A stretch of DNA of 64,000 bases from Leishmania martiniquensis (Eukaryota > Euglenozoa > Kinetoplastea > Trypanosomatida > Trypanosomatidae). Positions 40,466-51,267 of this stretch are shown piece by piece. The translations under genes and the position numbers were made by a program. The stretch covers positions 1,281,501-1,345,500 of the forward strand of contig NC_090171.1 of the NCBI RefSeq assembly GCF_017916325.1. The letters are read 5' to 3'. The notes beneath the pieces were generated by a model. It was not told the DNA's origin, searched no databases, and saw only the letters and a list, made by a program, of their open reading frames with translations. Position 1 is the first letter of the stretch; each line of letters starts with the position of its first letter.

Positions 40466-41383
40466 CTACTTTCTCGCTGGTCTCTCGTCAGCGGGCTCCG
40501 TCACCAGTGGCGGACGCTCAGCTGCCCGTGTGCGGTCAGAGGCAAGAAGCACGAGCCCGTGCGGCTCCTTGTAGCCCTTTGGGTCGTCTCGGAGGTGCTG
40601 ATGGACGTCACATAGCGAGCCTCCCGCCCACTTGCGAATGAGGCGCACCTCGTCCATGTCCGCCTTGAGGAGCTTGCACTGCATCTCTATGTTCTTCTTA
40701 AAGCGCTGCACATACTCCTCCGGCGGCGGTGGCATGCCCGCCTGCTGAGGGATTTGCTGCGCCGTAAGCTCCTCGATGTGGTTTAGCGTGTAAGCGTTGA
40801 CGTCTTCGAGACAGTCAACGCAATGCAGGCGACTCAGCGCCTTCTTGTGACTATTCTGTGCCTGAACAACACCGAGGCCCAGGCCCCTGATGCACTGGCG
40901 CACGACGACTGCGGTGCTAAGGCAGATCACAAAGCTCAACAGGACACAGCCGACCGGGTGACGCCGCATCCAGCCGATGCGCTTTCGGCCAAACGACAAA
41001 AAAAAGAACCCGGCCGCGGCGCCGACGGCGAGGGTGCCGTTCATCGTCATGAAGTCATACCGCCACCGCCCGCCCTCCTTGGCGCGCACGGCGCTGGCCA
41101 GGAGGGCGTAGCGCAGCATGCCGTAGCTCCTCGCCATCGGCATCACCTTCTCCTCGTCAATCATCACATACCCGCCATGGATGTCGAGCGGGACGGCCTT
41201 GCCGAGGTACCCGCTCATCATGGGCACGTTCCAGTAGGTGAACTTGTGCGGCTGCAGCCCCGCCGCTATCAGGGCATCTGTGCTGAGGTGCTTGTAGCCG
41301 ACGGACATGTCCTCATGATAGAGAGCGATGTGTGTGGCGAGCTGGTGAAACTGCGCCTTGCCAATGAAATAGAGGCTGTCCAT
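40466..41383 (-). CDS. Two-pass membrane protein, hypothetical
   Basis: The protein has 305 residues from the ATG at 41381-41383. The N-terminal ~110 residues are soluble (MDSLYFIGKAQFHQLATHIA). Two hydrophobic segments follow at ~115-131 (NGTLAVGAAAGFFFLSF) and ~142-161 (HPVGCVLLSFVICLSTAVVV), with a basic loop (GRKRIGWMRR) between them. The C-terminal half is soluble, with HCVDCLEDV and a proline-rich hinge before a charged helix. The short loop suggests a membrane hairpin. I recognise no family. Organelle membrane localisation is possible. Confidence 0.72.
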   Translation of the reverse strand: MDSLYFIGKAQFHQLATHIALYHEDMSVGYKHLSTDALIAAGLQPHKFTYWNVPMMSGYLGKAVPLDIHGGYVMIDEEKVMPMARSYGMLRYALLASAVRAKEGGRWRYDFMTMNGTLAVGAAAGFFFLSFGRKRIGWMRRHPVGCVLLSFVICLSTAVVVRQCIRGLGLGVVQAQNSHKKALSRLHCVDCLEDVNAYTLNHIEELTAQQIPQQAGMPPPPEEYVQRFKKNIEMQCKLLKADMDEVRLIRKWAGGSLCDVHQHLRDDPKGYKEPHGLVLLASDRTRAAERPPLVTEPADERPARK

Positions 41384-42311
41384 GGCTTTCGCCGCTGATT
41401 TCGTATTCGTTTACCTCCTTGTGTGCACTGCGACGTGGACGACACCGAGGCGTTTTGGATGCGTGCAGGTGTATAGGTTCTTAGGCAGAGCTCATGCACG
41501 AAGGGCACACGCTGCGGCGGTGCATACTGAAGACGGACGCACAGAAGAGGGAAGGAGACGAGAGCTAAGGTGCTAAAAGGGGAATGTGGTATGTGTGCAG
41601 TGTGGGGAGCGGTGAAGGGCATGAGGCACGAGAGTCTCCTCCCACCCCCCGACACATACACACACACACACAGAAACCGCCAGCCGCAAAACATTTCTAC
41701 CGGATTCTCTCGCTGCCCCTTCCCCCACGCGGCCTAGGCGGTACACCATACGTGGAGGAGAGAGCAACAGCACGAGCGCCTTGGGAAGCACACGACTGAG
41801 TGGATACACCCGTCCGTGGATGAGAACGTCGGGGAGGGGGGACGAGATCGGATGGGAAGCTCCGGAGACACACGGACAATCCGCTGTGCAGGAGATGCAC
41901 AGGATGCTGTGCTATAGCAGAAAATAGAGACATTCGCGTACTCGGATGAGTTTCTTTCGTTCGCGCCTCCCTCCCCAACGACGACTGAAGCGAAGAGGGG
42001 GGGGGTAGGAGCGCCCAGCAGCGAGGCAAACGCTTGGCGATCACACCGAAACCCACACATCCCATACCAGCGTAGAGGCACTGAGAGAGATGATGATAAA
42101 CCCAAAAGCGACGCCGACAACTGTGGGGAGATCGAGGGAGACGCACCTGACGAGGGATGAGGCGATAGGGCGGTGGGGCACACGCACAGGTTTCAAAGCA
42201 GCCCCCCAGCCCCAGCCCTTCCTCTCTCATCCCCTGAATGCACTAGGCGAGGGACAGAGGTTACAACAGGTGAAGTGCACATGCATACGTAATAGCTCCA
42301 CCTCGTGAACC
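41384..42311. other. Non-coding region between the two-pass membrane protein and the pseudogene
   Basis: It contains the 5' UTR of the membrane protein (pyrimidine tracts on the minus strand, opposite 41530-41560) and former 3' sequence of the pseudogene. A CA run lies at 41655-41671. No gene seen. Confidence 0.55.
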
Positions 42312-44331
42312 TCATGACACTTCTGCCTGTCTTGCACTAGCCAGCAGGCAGCAGTCCAGAACGAGCAGGCTCAGGACGAAGATAAAGAGGATGGCGCTGA
42401 CGTACAGGAGCAGTTGCGCCGTCTCCTCGAGTACCAGCAGGCGCAGCGCATCCGTGGCACCAGTTACCGCTGGAGTAGGGAGATAGCGCTGGAGCGCTAC
42501 GTCTCCTGGCATCACCTCGATGACGCCCCATTGGCCCTACACCAACTCGTACTTCACCAAGGCCGGCCCCATGTGGAACGACAGCGATCGCCCCCAGCTG
42601 TTGCCGGCGGTGTTGTACACAGCGTTCGCGATTCGGCTGAACTCGGGGCCTGGCGTGTTCAGCGCGGCGTACACTGAGCTCGCCGCCTCCACGGCAGTGC
42701 TGGACGTCTAAAATGTACCTGCATCTCGCCAGTCGATCAAGTATAGCGCCGTCATCCCATCGTGCTGATTTGCCTTCAGGGCTCCCGCCATCCACGCGGC
42801 AGTTGTGCCGAGGACGACAGCGCGCGTAGCTCGCGCCGACAAACGGGCTGCCGACGGTGTCTCGCTGCCAAGGTACGGCTTTGCCCGGAGCCCGTCGATG
42901 GATGTGGTACCCTCGATGTACTGATTCGTGAAGGCCCCGCGGCGCGAGGTGGTTACTTCGTGGGTGTCGATCTTCTCCCTCGCGGAGGCGCTGAGCACTG
43001 ACCCCTCGAAGGCGGTCTCCAGCTTGTACGAGTCTTGTAGAAGCACATCTTCAGCGTGGAGTAGGCGCCCCCCGCACACGCCCCACTTGTACTCTGCTGC
43101 CGCGGCGCCGCTGCTTCTGGAACCACAGGCGACAGTGATGTCGAGCATGCTCGCCCGAGCGACCCTCCGTCGCCGTATGGGGTGCGAACGTCTCTTCCAC
43201 CGTCTTCCCGCTCCTGTCAGCCGAGGCCGCGGCAGCCACTACGCGGGCGCTCGCGGCGGAGGAGGGTGCCGATGACTGTGCCAGCGCGGACGAGGAAGAC
43301 GGCCCGCGGCGGACACCTCCATGGTCCGAGTCGGACGTATGAGAAGACCCCTTCGAGGCGCTTGCACGACTGCTCGCTGCCGCAGCCAAGGAAGAGGACA
43401 GTCCTGAAGAGGCATTAGAGGCAGTGCTATGGAAGGCCCCGCCTGAGGACGCATACGAGTAGATCTTGCTGACAATACCCTTGGGGCTACCTGCTAGGGC
43501 TCTCCATGATGCCAGCAAGCGCGTAGGGATGTGTGCAGGGAGTGCAAGTGGGTTCCACACGCGTACGTCATCTGGCTAAACGACTCCACCGTTACGCTGT
43601 TCGGCTGCCTGGTGGCGGATGCCTCGCAGTCGCACGAGGGGCCTGACGCAGCAGCCGCGATGTTTCCGCTTGCCTTCACGATATCGCCCAGCGTGGCAGT
43701 CGCTTCCGCGACAGAGAGCGCCAGCGGCGAGCTGCCCATCAGCGTCCAGTGCAGCATAATCCTGAGCAACTGATAGATGAATCCGTTCTCGTAGAAGGGT
43801 CTGCCCACCGCCAAGGCGCCATCTGCTGGGGGCACTTGCAGAATAGGAGAAGGATTGCCTTTGTGAAGATAGGCCCCATCGCCTTCGGGTAGCGGATGAA
43901 CAGCGCGCCGCAGTCACACGCGGTCAACACCACCTCTGCCTTCCACTCCTCATCCGAGTAGATTGTGCTCTTCATGATCGGGTACGCCTCACCCACCCTG
44001 CGGCGCCGAGCACTAGTGCCGTTGGTAGCCTTTCGTGTCAGCGTCGTCTGCGCGTCATTGCCCTCACGCGGGCCGGCCTGGGCATCCTACATCTCGAGGC
44101 CGCACTTACCACTGTCCATCACTACGTCAGAGGCCCGTTCGCTGCATGGTACTCTCAGGAGCTGCGGCGCCGACGCGTCGGTTGAGGCAACGCTTACACC
44201 CTCAAAGCGGCAGAGGGGCGCGCAAGGCCCGCCGCCGCTGTGGTCCTTTTCACGCATCGTCCCTGGGCGGCAGCTCGGGAGCACTTCGTCTCGAAAGCGT
44301 CGACTGCTACTCGCGTTTGTTACCGGTGAAC
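42312..44331 (-). pseudogene. Decayed membrane-protein gene with stops and frameshifts
   Basis: Protein-like sequence on the minus strand continues across several frames. Reading 5' to 3': a segment from about 44330 runs to an in-frame TAG at 44087-44089 and on through EAYPIMKSTIYSDEEWKAEV and CDCGALFIRYPKAMGP. A frame change near 43825-43860 leads to ENGFIYQLLRIMLHWTLMGS, another near 43555-43575 to a Ser/Ala-rich stretch, and another near 43150 to AEYKWGVCGGRLLHAED and TNQYIEGTTSIDGLR. TAG codons follow at 42708-42710 and 42537-42539. The last part ends with a transmembrane helix (LLLYVSAILFIFVLSLLVLD) and a stop at 42312. The breaks are too many for sequencing error alone. I do not recognise the family; the original was a protein of roughly 650 residues with a C-terminal anchor. 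Confidence 0.75.
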
Positions 44332-45401
44332 CCCCCCCCCACACACAAACACTGGCGGGAGATAGACGAGCGCCCGGCGCGCTGGGCCGAAGGGAAGTGA
44401 AGGAGGGCATGTGATGCAGATGTGAACGTACACACCTCATCTACCCCCTCGCGCGCACAGACTTTCGCGGTCGCGTTCTCCGATGAGAACACATGAGGCA
44501 GGGCCACCGTGCTAGCGTGCAATGTGCGCATCTCTCTCTTTTTTCTGTACCAAAGAGTACCCGATTACTGGAGACCTGCTACCACGCGAATCCTCAGGTG
44601 CATCCGGCGAGCGTGTGAAGGGACGCACACGCGCACACGGGGGAATAAAAAAAAAGAGACTGAATGGACGGACAGCAGTGCGGCCCTGAGAGGGTTTACA
44701 CACCGCAGAGGGAGAAAAGGGAGAGAGAACATGACGGGGCAGTAAGATGCCAAAGACATGCGTCGATCCTACAGCCACGCACAGTAAGTGTTCCCCGAGA
44801 CGATGCCCATCGGCATACGAGAGAGGGGAAAGAGGGGGTGGGTGGGTGGGCAGGGGGCCAAAGAGACGGCTTCACGGGTCTCGTGAAAGAGGGGAAATGA
44901 TGGAGGAGGGGTCACTGGTGCCATCACAGCAATGGCCCAAGAGCTGCTTCCGTCACCTCCGAGGGGGCGTCGGCACATGCCGCAGCGTCTCCGGCTCCGA
45001 CACTCGAGCACCCGCCTTTTTCGTTGTTCGCACGCGTTTAGAAAAGAGTCGCTGCCTCCTATCCCCTCTGCTGTCATCGACAGAAAGTGAACAGCTGCAG
45101 TCAAAGGAAGCGGATCCGTGCGTGTGAGTGTGTCTGCGCACCATTGGCATTGACGAATACGCGCACTGATTCCTCGCCTCGCCCGTGGCACACACCCGAC
45201 GAGAGGAAGGGGGGAGGGAGGCAAGCGACACCGGACGAAACAGCGCGCAAAGCAGCAGTGTACTGAGAGGAGGAGAGAGCAGAGAAGTCGATGATGATGA
45301 TGCCCCGGACGTACGTTTCACTGGCGCGCCTGCAGCGGAAGAAGACAGTTTCGGCGAGTCTTCTGCCAAGGGAAAGGAAGAAATAAGGTGACGGTGACCA
45401 A
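44332..45401. other. Non-coding region downstream of the CCZ1-like gene
   Basis: It contains the CCZ1-like 3' UTR and perhaps the former 5' region of the pseudogene. The CCZ1 frame stays open for ~150 codons after its TAG stop (to 44953), with low-complexity Ser-rich sequence. A short plus-strand frame at about 45286-45391 is acidic and protein-like. Neither is called as a gene. Confidence 0.45.
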
Positions 45402-46952
45402 CTAGGGCGCCAAGAGGAGGAGCCGCTGCGCCTCATAGACAAGCTGGCGCACACTGCGCGAGGACCACTGGGACTGCTCCCAGACGAGGGCCGTCACTGT
45501 CGGGCCGTTAAAGTGCAGGTAAACCCAGAAAGAATTCCAGTGCATCCAGAGCTCTAGCGCGGTGGCAAAGGGGGAGGATGACCGGCACAGCTCTGTCGAG
45601 TACACGAGTGTGCGCACGTACTCGGCGAGGCCGGGCACCACCTGGCGGAAGGGGGTTCCCTCTACTACACGCCCACTGAGCCGCCAGTGCGCGACGAGGC
45701 CGCGCGATGCCGCGAGTGGTGGTTTCAGAGGCAATTGGTAGTCCAGTTGGTGCATGGCGGCATCGCGTGCGGAGAGCCAGTGGGCGTCTTGGGCCTCCAC
45801 GGAGGCGACACCGGCCGCTGGCTTCCTAAGCAGCTGGAGCACGCTGGCGCCGATAATGCTAGCGTGCTCCATGAGAGCCAGTGGCACTCTGGATCCACTC
45901 ACGCCGGCAGACGGATCCTCGCGCCTCTCGATGAGCACGACGACGGCATTCCCCTCCAACCACACAGCCACCTCGCACAGCCCGTCCGACGGTACATGGC
46001 ACTGAAACGAAGTGCACGAAATCGGTGCGTACAAGACCAGGTAATACTTTAGGGACTGCACCACGACACGAGGAAGCCGACTGTCCGCCACGACAACGTA
46101 CAGTGACGGTAGAATGAAGACGCAGCAGCGCGCACTGTCAAGGCTCCACGACGAGGGGGTCTCGTCACCAGGTCCGGCAGCACAGCTGCCCGCACGCTGC
46201 CACAAAATATGCTGTACCGCTTCTTCGACCTGCCCTAGCTGCACCGAAGTGAGCTCGCGGTCGCTTACAAAGCGCAGAGGGAGACCGAACGACGCTTCGG
46301 CAGAGAGGTACTGGGCCCATTCCTGTGCTGACATGGCAGCGGCTGACCAACCAGTAGGTTCCGTTGCACCACCACACGGTTCGCACTGCGCGGTCAAAGA
46401 GCTCGAGATGAAGGTGGCACATCTGGTGAAGAAAGACCGCAACGCCGCGCGTGCCTCCGTGTCAGAGGGGGCCGCATCGACTGTCGTCGGTGTCGCGAGG
46501 GGTGAGAGCCCCGGGCTAGTCAGCACACACTCCTCTCCGCTATGCTTGATATAGGGTAAGGTGAGCAGCAGCATTGTATCCGCGCCGTAAAGCAGTTCGA
46601 ACAAGTTGCAGCTGAGTTGCAGCAGGTGGTGTGTGGTGAGGGCAGCGTCGTTGCCGCCACGCACGTGCGCGCTCACCCACAGGCTCTCTACTGGGCTCAT
46701 CAGGCAAATGCTGCTGCGCTGCTTTCGAATCGTTTGACGCCGGCTACAGTGCACGCCGAAGTGGGGTGCGAGGGAGCTGATGGCGATGCAGAAGCCCACC
46801 TGATTCATCTGCGAGTTCAGGTGCGTGCCCTCTGGGAAATAGAAGAGGATGTTGTCACTCCCCCGCTCCTCCTTGTCGGCGCAGAGAAGCGGGCAGTAAA
46901 CCGCGAGACTGAGGAGCGGTGTGACGACACCTGAAGACGTGGCGAGAGCCAT
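45402..46952 (-). CDS. CCZ1-like vacuolar fusion protein (longin-type Rab7 GEF subunit)
   Basis: The protein has 516 residues from the ATG at 46950-46952; the frame extends to 47000 but the leader is low complexity. The N-terminal ~130 residues match the first longin domain of CCZ1: ILFYFPEGTHLNSQMNQVGF, then RSSICLMSPVESLWVSAHVR and LLQLSCNLFELLYG. Human CCZ1 has the same order (ILFYHP..., NVGLCEAI, FWMVMVVRNP, Y.LFNG). Later blocks include CVFILPSLYVVVADSRLP and a C-terminal longin-like part ending near WVYLHFNGPTVTALVWEQS. CCZ1 pairs with MON1 to activate Rab7 on late endosomes, vacuoles and autophagosomes. The match is moderate but spans several blocks. Confidence 0.68.
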   Translation of the reverse strand: MALATSSGVVTPLLSLAVYCPLLCADKEERGSDNILFYFPEGTHLNSQMNQVGFCIAISSLAPHFGVHCSRRQTIRKQRSSICLMSPVESLWVSAHVRGGNDAALTTHHLLQLSCNLFELLYGADTMLLLTLPYIKHSGEECVLTSPGLSPLATPTTVDAAPSDTEARAALRSFFTRCATFISSSLTAQCEPCGGATEPTGWSAAAMSAQEWAQYLSAEASFGLPLRFVSDRELTSVQLGQVEEAVQHILWQRAGSCAAGPGDETPSSWSLDSARCCVFILPSLYVVVADSRLPRVVVQSLKYYLVLYAPISCTSFQCHVPSDGLCEVAVWLEGNAVVVLIERREDPSAGVSGSRVPLALMEHASIIGASVLQLLRKPAAGVASVEAQDAHWLSARDAAMHQLDYQLPLKPPLAASRGLVAHWRLSGRVVEGTPFRQVVPGLAEYVRTLVYSTELCRSSSPFATALELWMHWNSFWVYLHFNGPTVTALVWEQSQWSSRSVRQLVYEAQRLLLLAP

Positions 46953-47570
46953 GGGAGAGGCGAAAGGGGAAGCACACAAGAGAGAAAGAGAGAGACGCAA
47001 AGATTTTCCGTCTATAAAGCCGTGTTTGTGGCAGTAAGAACGGGTGTGCGCCTATCGCTGTGGGTGAGCGATACGCTGGTTGCCGTTTCGCATGTGAATG
47101 CCAAGCAGTGTACCCACCTTCCATCCACACGCAGACAGGCACGCGTGAGCACCCGATAGAATGTTTTTCTTTCTATACGTGCGTGTGTACTTTGGGTGGC
47201 GGTGAGGAGGAGGAGGCGATTGGGGGGAGGGAGAAGGGGCATCGGTCTTTTTGGGAACAGGAGGAAAGCGGCACATCCAAATTGTGCGTGCCCTTCACAG
47301 ACTCGGAGCATGAGAGAGAGAGGGCCCCGACTCCGGGGAGGCCGGGCGTACAGTAACGCGAGGCGAATCATGGAAACAAAAGCGCATACCGCCACACATA
47401 AAGGCAGCGCCGCTCCCCCGCCTCCCTCTCGTGAGCCTCTCGCTGTGCTTGGCTTGTGCGAGTCACCAGCTTACTTCCACCGCGGCACTCTCATAAGGAA
47501 TACCGGTAACACTAACCGCCATGCGACACGACGCAGCTCCGCGCCAGCACCGCTGGCTGATGAGTACGCT
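46953..47570. other. Intergenic region between bL20m and the CCZ1-like gene
   Basis: It holds the CCZ1-like 5' UTR, with a purine tract at 46953-47000 (pyrimidine on the minus strand) ending close to the start codon, and the bL20m 3' UTR is on its other side. No gene seen. Confidence 0.55.
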
Positions 47571-48155
47571 TCACTTCTGCGGAGCGGCACCCATGTCGTA
47601 CTCCTTCCACGCATCCATCCACGCTTGCACTGTGCGTGGGCCCTCTCGCTGCAGCACCTCGGACCGGCCAGCGCGTAACATGCGCTCGACACTCTCCTTC
47701 AGCTGCCGCCTCGCCGCCGGATGCGCCGCTCTCGGATCTTCTGGACGCGTCGCGTAGGCCTCCTCTGGCACCTGCGCCGTCATGGGCGGCGGTGGCGGAG
47801 CGACGCGCGAGGCGCACAGCTCCATCACGGCGCGAAACGCCAGGGGCTCGTACTGGGCTAACTGCTGCTGGGTGCGGGGCAACAGCATCAAGTTCTGCCG
47901 TGCTAGGTCGTTGCGGAGGTGCTGCCACCCGCTGCCATGCTCGTGCGCGGCGCTATCAACGTTCTTACGCACAATGGCACGCTCCCAGTGGGCCTTTTGC
48001 TCCACCCGGTAGCGAGTCTGCGTGCGCATGAGAAAGGTAATGCGCTTCAGCCCCACCTTCCGCTCCAGCCGGGCCCGGCCGCGCAGCATGCCCCGAAGCC
48101 GGTCCAGCTCTGCGGTGGCGCGGTAGTACCGCGAGATACTTGTGAAGCGCAACAT
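47571..48155 (-). CDS. Mitochondrial ribosomal protein bL20m
   Basis: The protein has 194 residues from the ATG at 48153-48155; upstream sequence to 48257 is open but runs through a CA repeat. Residues ~5-110 follow bacterial L20: RYYRATAELDRLRGMLRGRA aligns with GYYGARSRLFRVAKQ, KAHWERAIVRKNVDSAAHEH with RRLWIARINAAARENG, and QLAQYEPLAFRAVME with LAVNDPAAFAALVE. The last ~80 residues are an Ala/Arg/Glu-rich extension, typical of trypanosomatid mitoribosomal proteins. It would help assemble the mitochondrial large subunit. The basic N-terminus could act as the import signal. Confidence 0.8.
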   Translation of the reverse strand: MLRFTSISRYYRATAELDRLRGMLRGRARLERKVGLKRITFLMRTQTRYRVEQKAHWERAIVRKNVDSAAHEHGSGWQHLRNDLARQNLMLLPRTQQQLAQYEPLAFRAVMELCASRVAPPPPPMTAQVPEEAYATRPEDPRAAHPAARRQLKESVERMLRAGRSEVLQREGPRTVQAWMDAWKEYDMGAAPQK

Positions 48156-49119
48156 ATCCAACTGATGAGACCAGAAGAATTCCACACACACACACACACC
48201 GTTAGAGAGAGAGAGAGGAATGGGCAGAGAGTGGAGTGTAGACGAGGGCCTATGCAAGGTATCACATAGGGGTCACCCACGCAGCTTTTTTTTGTTTTAC
48301 GGCCCACAGAATGGCAGCGTGTAGAGAAGGGAAGAAGATAAGGCGGAGAGGGAAGGGCGGGGAGGAAGAAGAGGGCAGCAGACGGACGTGAAAGACAAAG
48401 GCAAAGAGAAAGGCCATCCATCGAGTTTCATCTCGCATGAGCGCCCAAGTAGCGTGAGGAAGTACACTGCTCATTGGCAATGCACTGTGTTTGTGGACGG
48501 GGTAGCGGCCCAGCAGTATACTCCCGCTTCGTGCGCATTGAACGCTTGGGATCGAGGATCGTGAGGGCAAAGAAAATAATCGACACGGTCGCTTTCTTTG
48601 CCTTCTTCACTGCCCCTCCCCCTCCTCACACCCCGAAACACCTTTGCGGGCGAAGAGGCGCGGCGCGCGCGCGCATGCGGCACGCTCACACTTACCTGTA
48701 TGTGCAGCTCTCATAGCAGCGCGCACTTCCATGTTAGCGCCCGCCAACGACTGAATCGCCATCTGCGGCTTTTTTCGTTTTTTTTTTGGGATTTTAGGGA
48801 GACGAGAGATGTGATGGCACTCACGGCAGGTGATGGTGGTGGTGGAAGAGGTGAGGGTGGGGAGGGGGGGAAGAGCACGTCCCAGGGAGCGACGGTTTAT
48901 CCTTACCCTCACTTCCCGCCAGCCGCCGCCTTCCATCGCGCCCTCCCTGACGGGTGTGCGACCACAAAATGATAAAAAAAGGAGAGCGCGCGTGTCTGCC
49001 GCTTTCCGCGTCCAAGGGCACGCGACGGGTGTGCATGGGAATGCGCCTGAGAGCCAGTTGCGAGGCTGGCACGCAGCTGCAGCACAGACGTATTGGGTCT
49101 GCCTCCACAGGTGGCGGTC
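48156..49119. other. Intergenic region between eL22 and bL20m
   Basis: It contains the eL22 3' UTR and the bL20m 5' UTR. Purine tracts at 48203-48225 and 48305-48375 (pyrimidine on the minus strand), a CA run at 48182-48200 and a T run at 48779-48788 are visible. No gene seen. Confidence 0.6.
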
Positions 49120-49509
49120 CTACTCATCCTGGTCCTGGATGTTGAAGTACTTGAGCTGGTACGCCCCCTTGCCGGTGGAGAGGATGCGGATCCAGTCGCG
49201 CAGGTCCTTCTTCTTGAGGAACTTCTTCGTGAGGTACTTGAAGTACTTCTTGCGGTACGCCATCGTGGTGGTAATGGTCAGCACGTTATCGTTCATTGAC
49301 ATCCGAACCTTATCAGACAGCTTGCCCTTGCGACCGTTCAGCTTCGTGTTGTCCTGGAAGAACTGCTCAAAGTTGCCAAGCACATCCTCGCTGAAGATGC
49401 CGTCAGCGGCTGGGATGCTGCAGTCGATCTTGAAGACCTTCTTACCCTTGGCCAGCTGCTTCTGGCGGACGTAGCTGCGGGAGCCAACCTTGGCGCGAAC
49501 GGCGACCAT
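49120..49509 (-). CDS. RPL22: 60S ribosomal protein L22 (eL22)
   Basis: The protein has 129 residues from the ATG at 49507-49509, the usual family length; the upstream open frame to 49731 is UTR. Family blocks are clear: KKVFKIDCSIPAADGIFSED, NFEQFFQDNTKLNGRKGKL, then TITTTMAYRKKYFKYLTKKF and KKDLRDWIRI, ending in an acidic tail (NIQDQDE). eL22 sits on the surface of the cytosolic large subunit. The basic N-terminus (VAVRAKVGSRSYVRQKQ) is typical of the trypanosomatid version. A clear splice-acceptor candidate lies 51 bases upstream. Confidence 0.96.
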   Translation of the reverse strand: MVAVRAKVGSRSYVRQKQLAKGKKVFKIDCSIPAADGIFSEDVLGNFEQFFQDNTKLNGRKGKLSDKVRMSMNDNVLTITTTMAYRKKYFKYLTKKFLKKKDLRDWIRILSTGKGAYQLKYFNIQDQDE

Positions 49510-51267
49510 CTTTCCAAAGGAAGCGTGGGGAGGGGGGAGAGGATGACAAAGCCGATTGGTCTGCAGAAACGTGAAAGAGCACACACGGCTGTCAGCGAGG
49601 CAAGCAGCACAGATCGGTAGCGGGGCGAGAGAGAGGGAGGGAGGAAGGGGGAGGCGTGATGTCGAGTACATTGTAGGAGTCTGAGCGTGTGTGAAGCAGT
49701 GCGAAGAGGGCAGAAGCGCAGCACCGCGCATTAGAGTAGTGCATCACAGCATGTCCCCTTGCCGCGCACGACGCCCTCCGTGAGGGGCAGAAAAGCCGAA
49801 GAAATCGCCACCGTCTGCGCATAGGCATACTGGAGATGCCTTTGTGTCATGCCGTTCCGCGATCGCGCTCACTTTCCCTGAAATGCAACGCAACGCATTT
49901 CTGCAGTTGTGGGTGCCCGTCCACACCCTCCACACTGCTCACCACGGAACATGGCCGAGGTGGGTAGGCGCTCTGAATCTCCTCCTCTTTTTGTCAAAAG
50001 TTTCGCTGCTGTTGGACTCTGTGGGCGCTTACTTCACGCACAAGCTCGAAAGGCAACATGGACAACGACCCATCAACAACATATATCCCACTTCAGTGCT
50101 ATCCGAATTGCAGATGCGTGGCGGTGAGGCGGAGACGGCCACTGCAGTTGGCCATTACGCTCCCGTGCATCCCCCCTCCCCATATACACACACGCGAGTG
50201 CCACCCTCGCGTCCCTTGCTTGTGTGCATGTAAGTCGCTGAAGGCGGGCCCACACCGTCTGCCTCAGCGCAGGGCCATCTCGCTCTCTCCCCCTCCACCC
50301 ACACGGAGACGAAAACGAGGAAAGTCGGCACCGCCACAGACGTGCAAAAGAGAGAGAGAGGCAGAGAGCCCTTTTCGCGGACCTTTTTGCCCTCCCCCCT
50401 TTTCCGCTTGTCGGCCTCTCTGCCACCCTTAATGGGCCGAGCTCCATTCCATTCTGTCCTCCCTGAATGCCCATTGAGTGGCACAACGCAGTGGCAGGCT
50501 CGTCTTGCGGCAGTGCGTCGACCCCGTCTCTTTCCTCACAGACTCTGCTTCATAACCTCCCCCCCGCATCACCACCACACGCTCTGCACGATGCTATACA
50601 GCCGCTTTCATGACGCCGTGCGCCATGTGGTACGCTCCTCTGGGGCGGCTAAGACACACTCCAGTCATGTCGACACTTTTCCCCTCACACGGATAGCACG
50701 AGCAAGTGCAATGCGGCAGATCTCTCGGGCACCTGCGCGATCACCGACCTGGCCGCTGACATCCGCCGCAATGAATCGTTCTGACGTCCCCACACTGTAG
50801 GGGAAGTGGTCCTGTCAGCAGCAGAATTGATTCAACATTCAGCAGGAGCAGGAGAGGAACCGGAAGCTCGACCCCCCTCCCCAAAGGGAGTTGGAGCACT
50901 GGACCCCTGAGAGACGGTGCGCTGAGATGCGCCCTTCCGCTATCAGGTCGTTAAAAAGGCCGAGAAAGAGCGGCAGCGAAGAGCCAAATGCGTTAGCAAC
51001 AGATAAAGAAGGTGCGGGCCGCCATTTAGCTGCATAGCGGGCGCAGTGAAGAATGTGTGTGTGTGTCGGGGGGGTGGAAGCGGCCCTCGGCAAAGAAAGT
51101 GAGGTGAAACGTCGATCATGGCCGCGCACACACCTTCGCGCCGAGACATCCACGCAGAAACACTGAAGAAAGAGACATGGAGAAAACGCTTGCCAGCGAG
51201 GATGCTGCACCGCCGACGACGGACGAAAGCTCCCCGCTCAAGGCTGTTCCGTTGAGCGAAAAACGCC
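49510..51267. other. 1.76 kb non-coding region between the mS47-like gene and eL22
   Basis: It contains the mS47-like 3' UTR and the eL22 5' UTR (purine tract 49613-49655 upstream of the acceptor). The rest, including plus-strand frames near 49844-50233 and 50342-50800, is C/T-rich low-complexity sequence with no family match that I can see. Confidence 0.55.
49561..49562 (-). promoter_or_regulatory. Predicted spliced-leader acceptor (AG) for eL22
   Basis: On the minus strand GCTCTTTCACGTTTCTGCAG ends here, downstream of a strong C/T tract (opposite 49613-49655). It leaves a short 5' UTR of 51 bases, itself pyrimidine-rich as in many ribosomal protein mRNAs. Prediction from pattern only. Confidence 0.5.
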
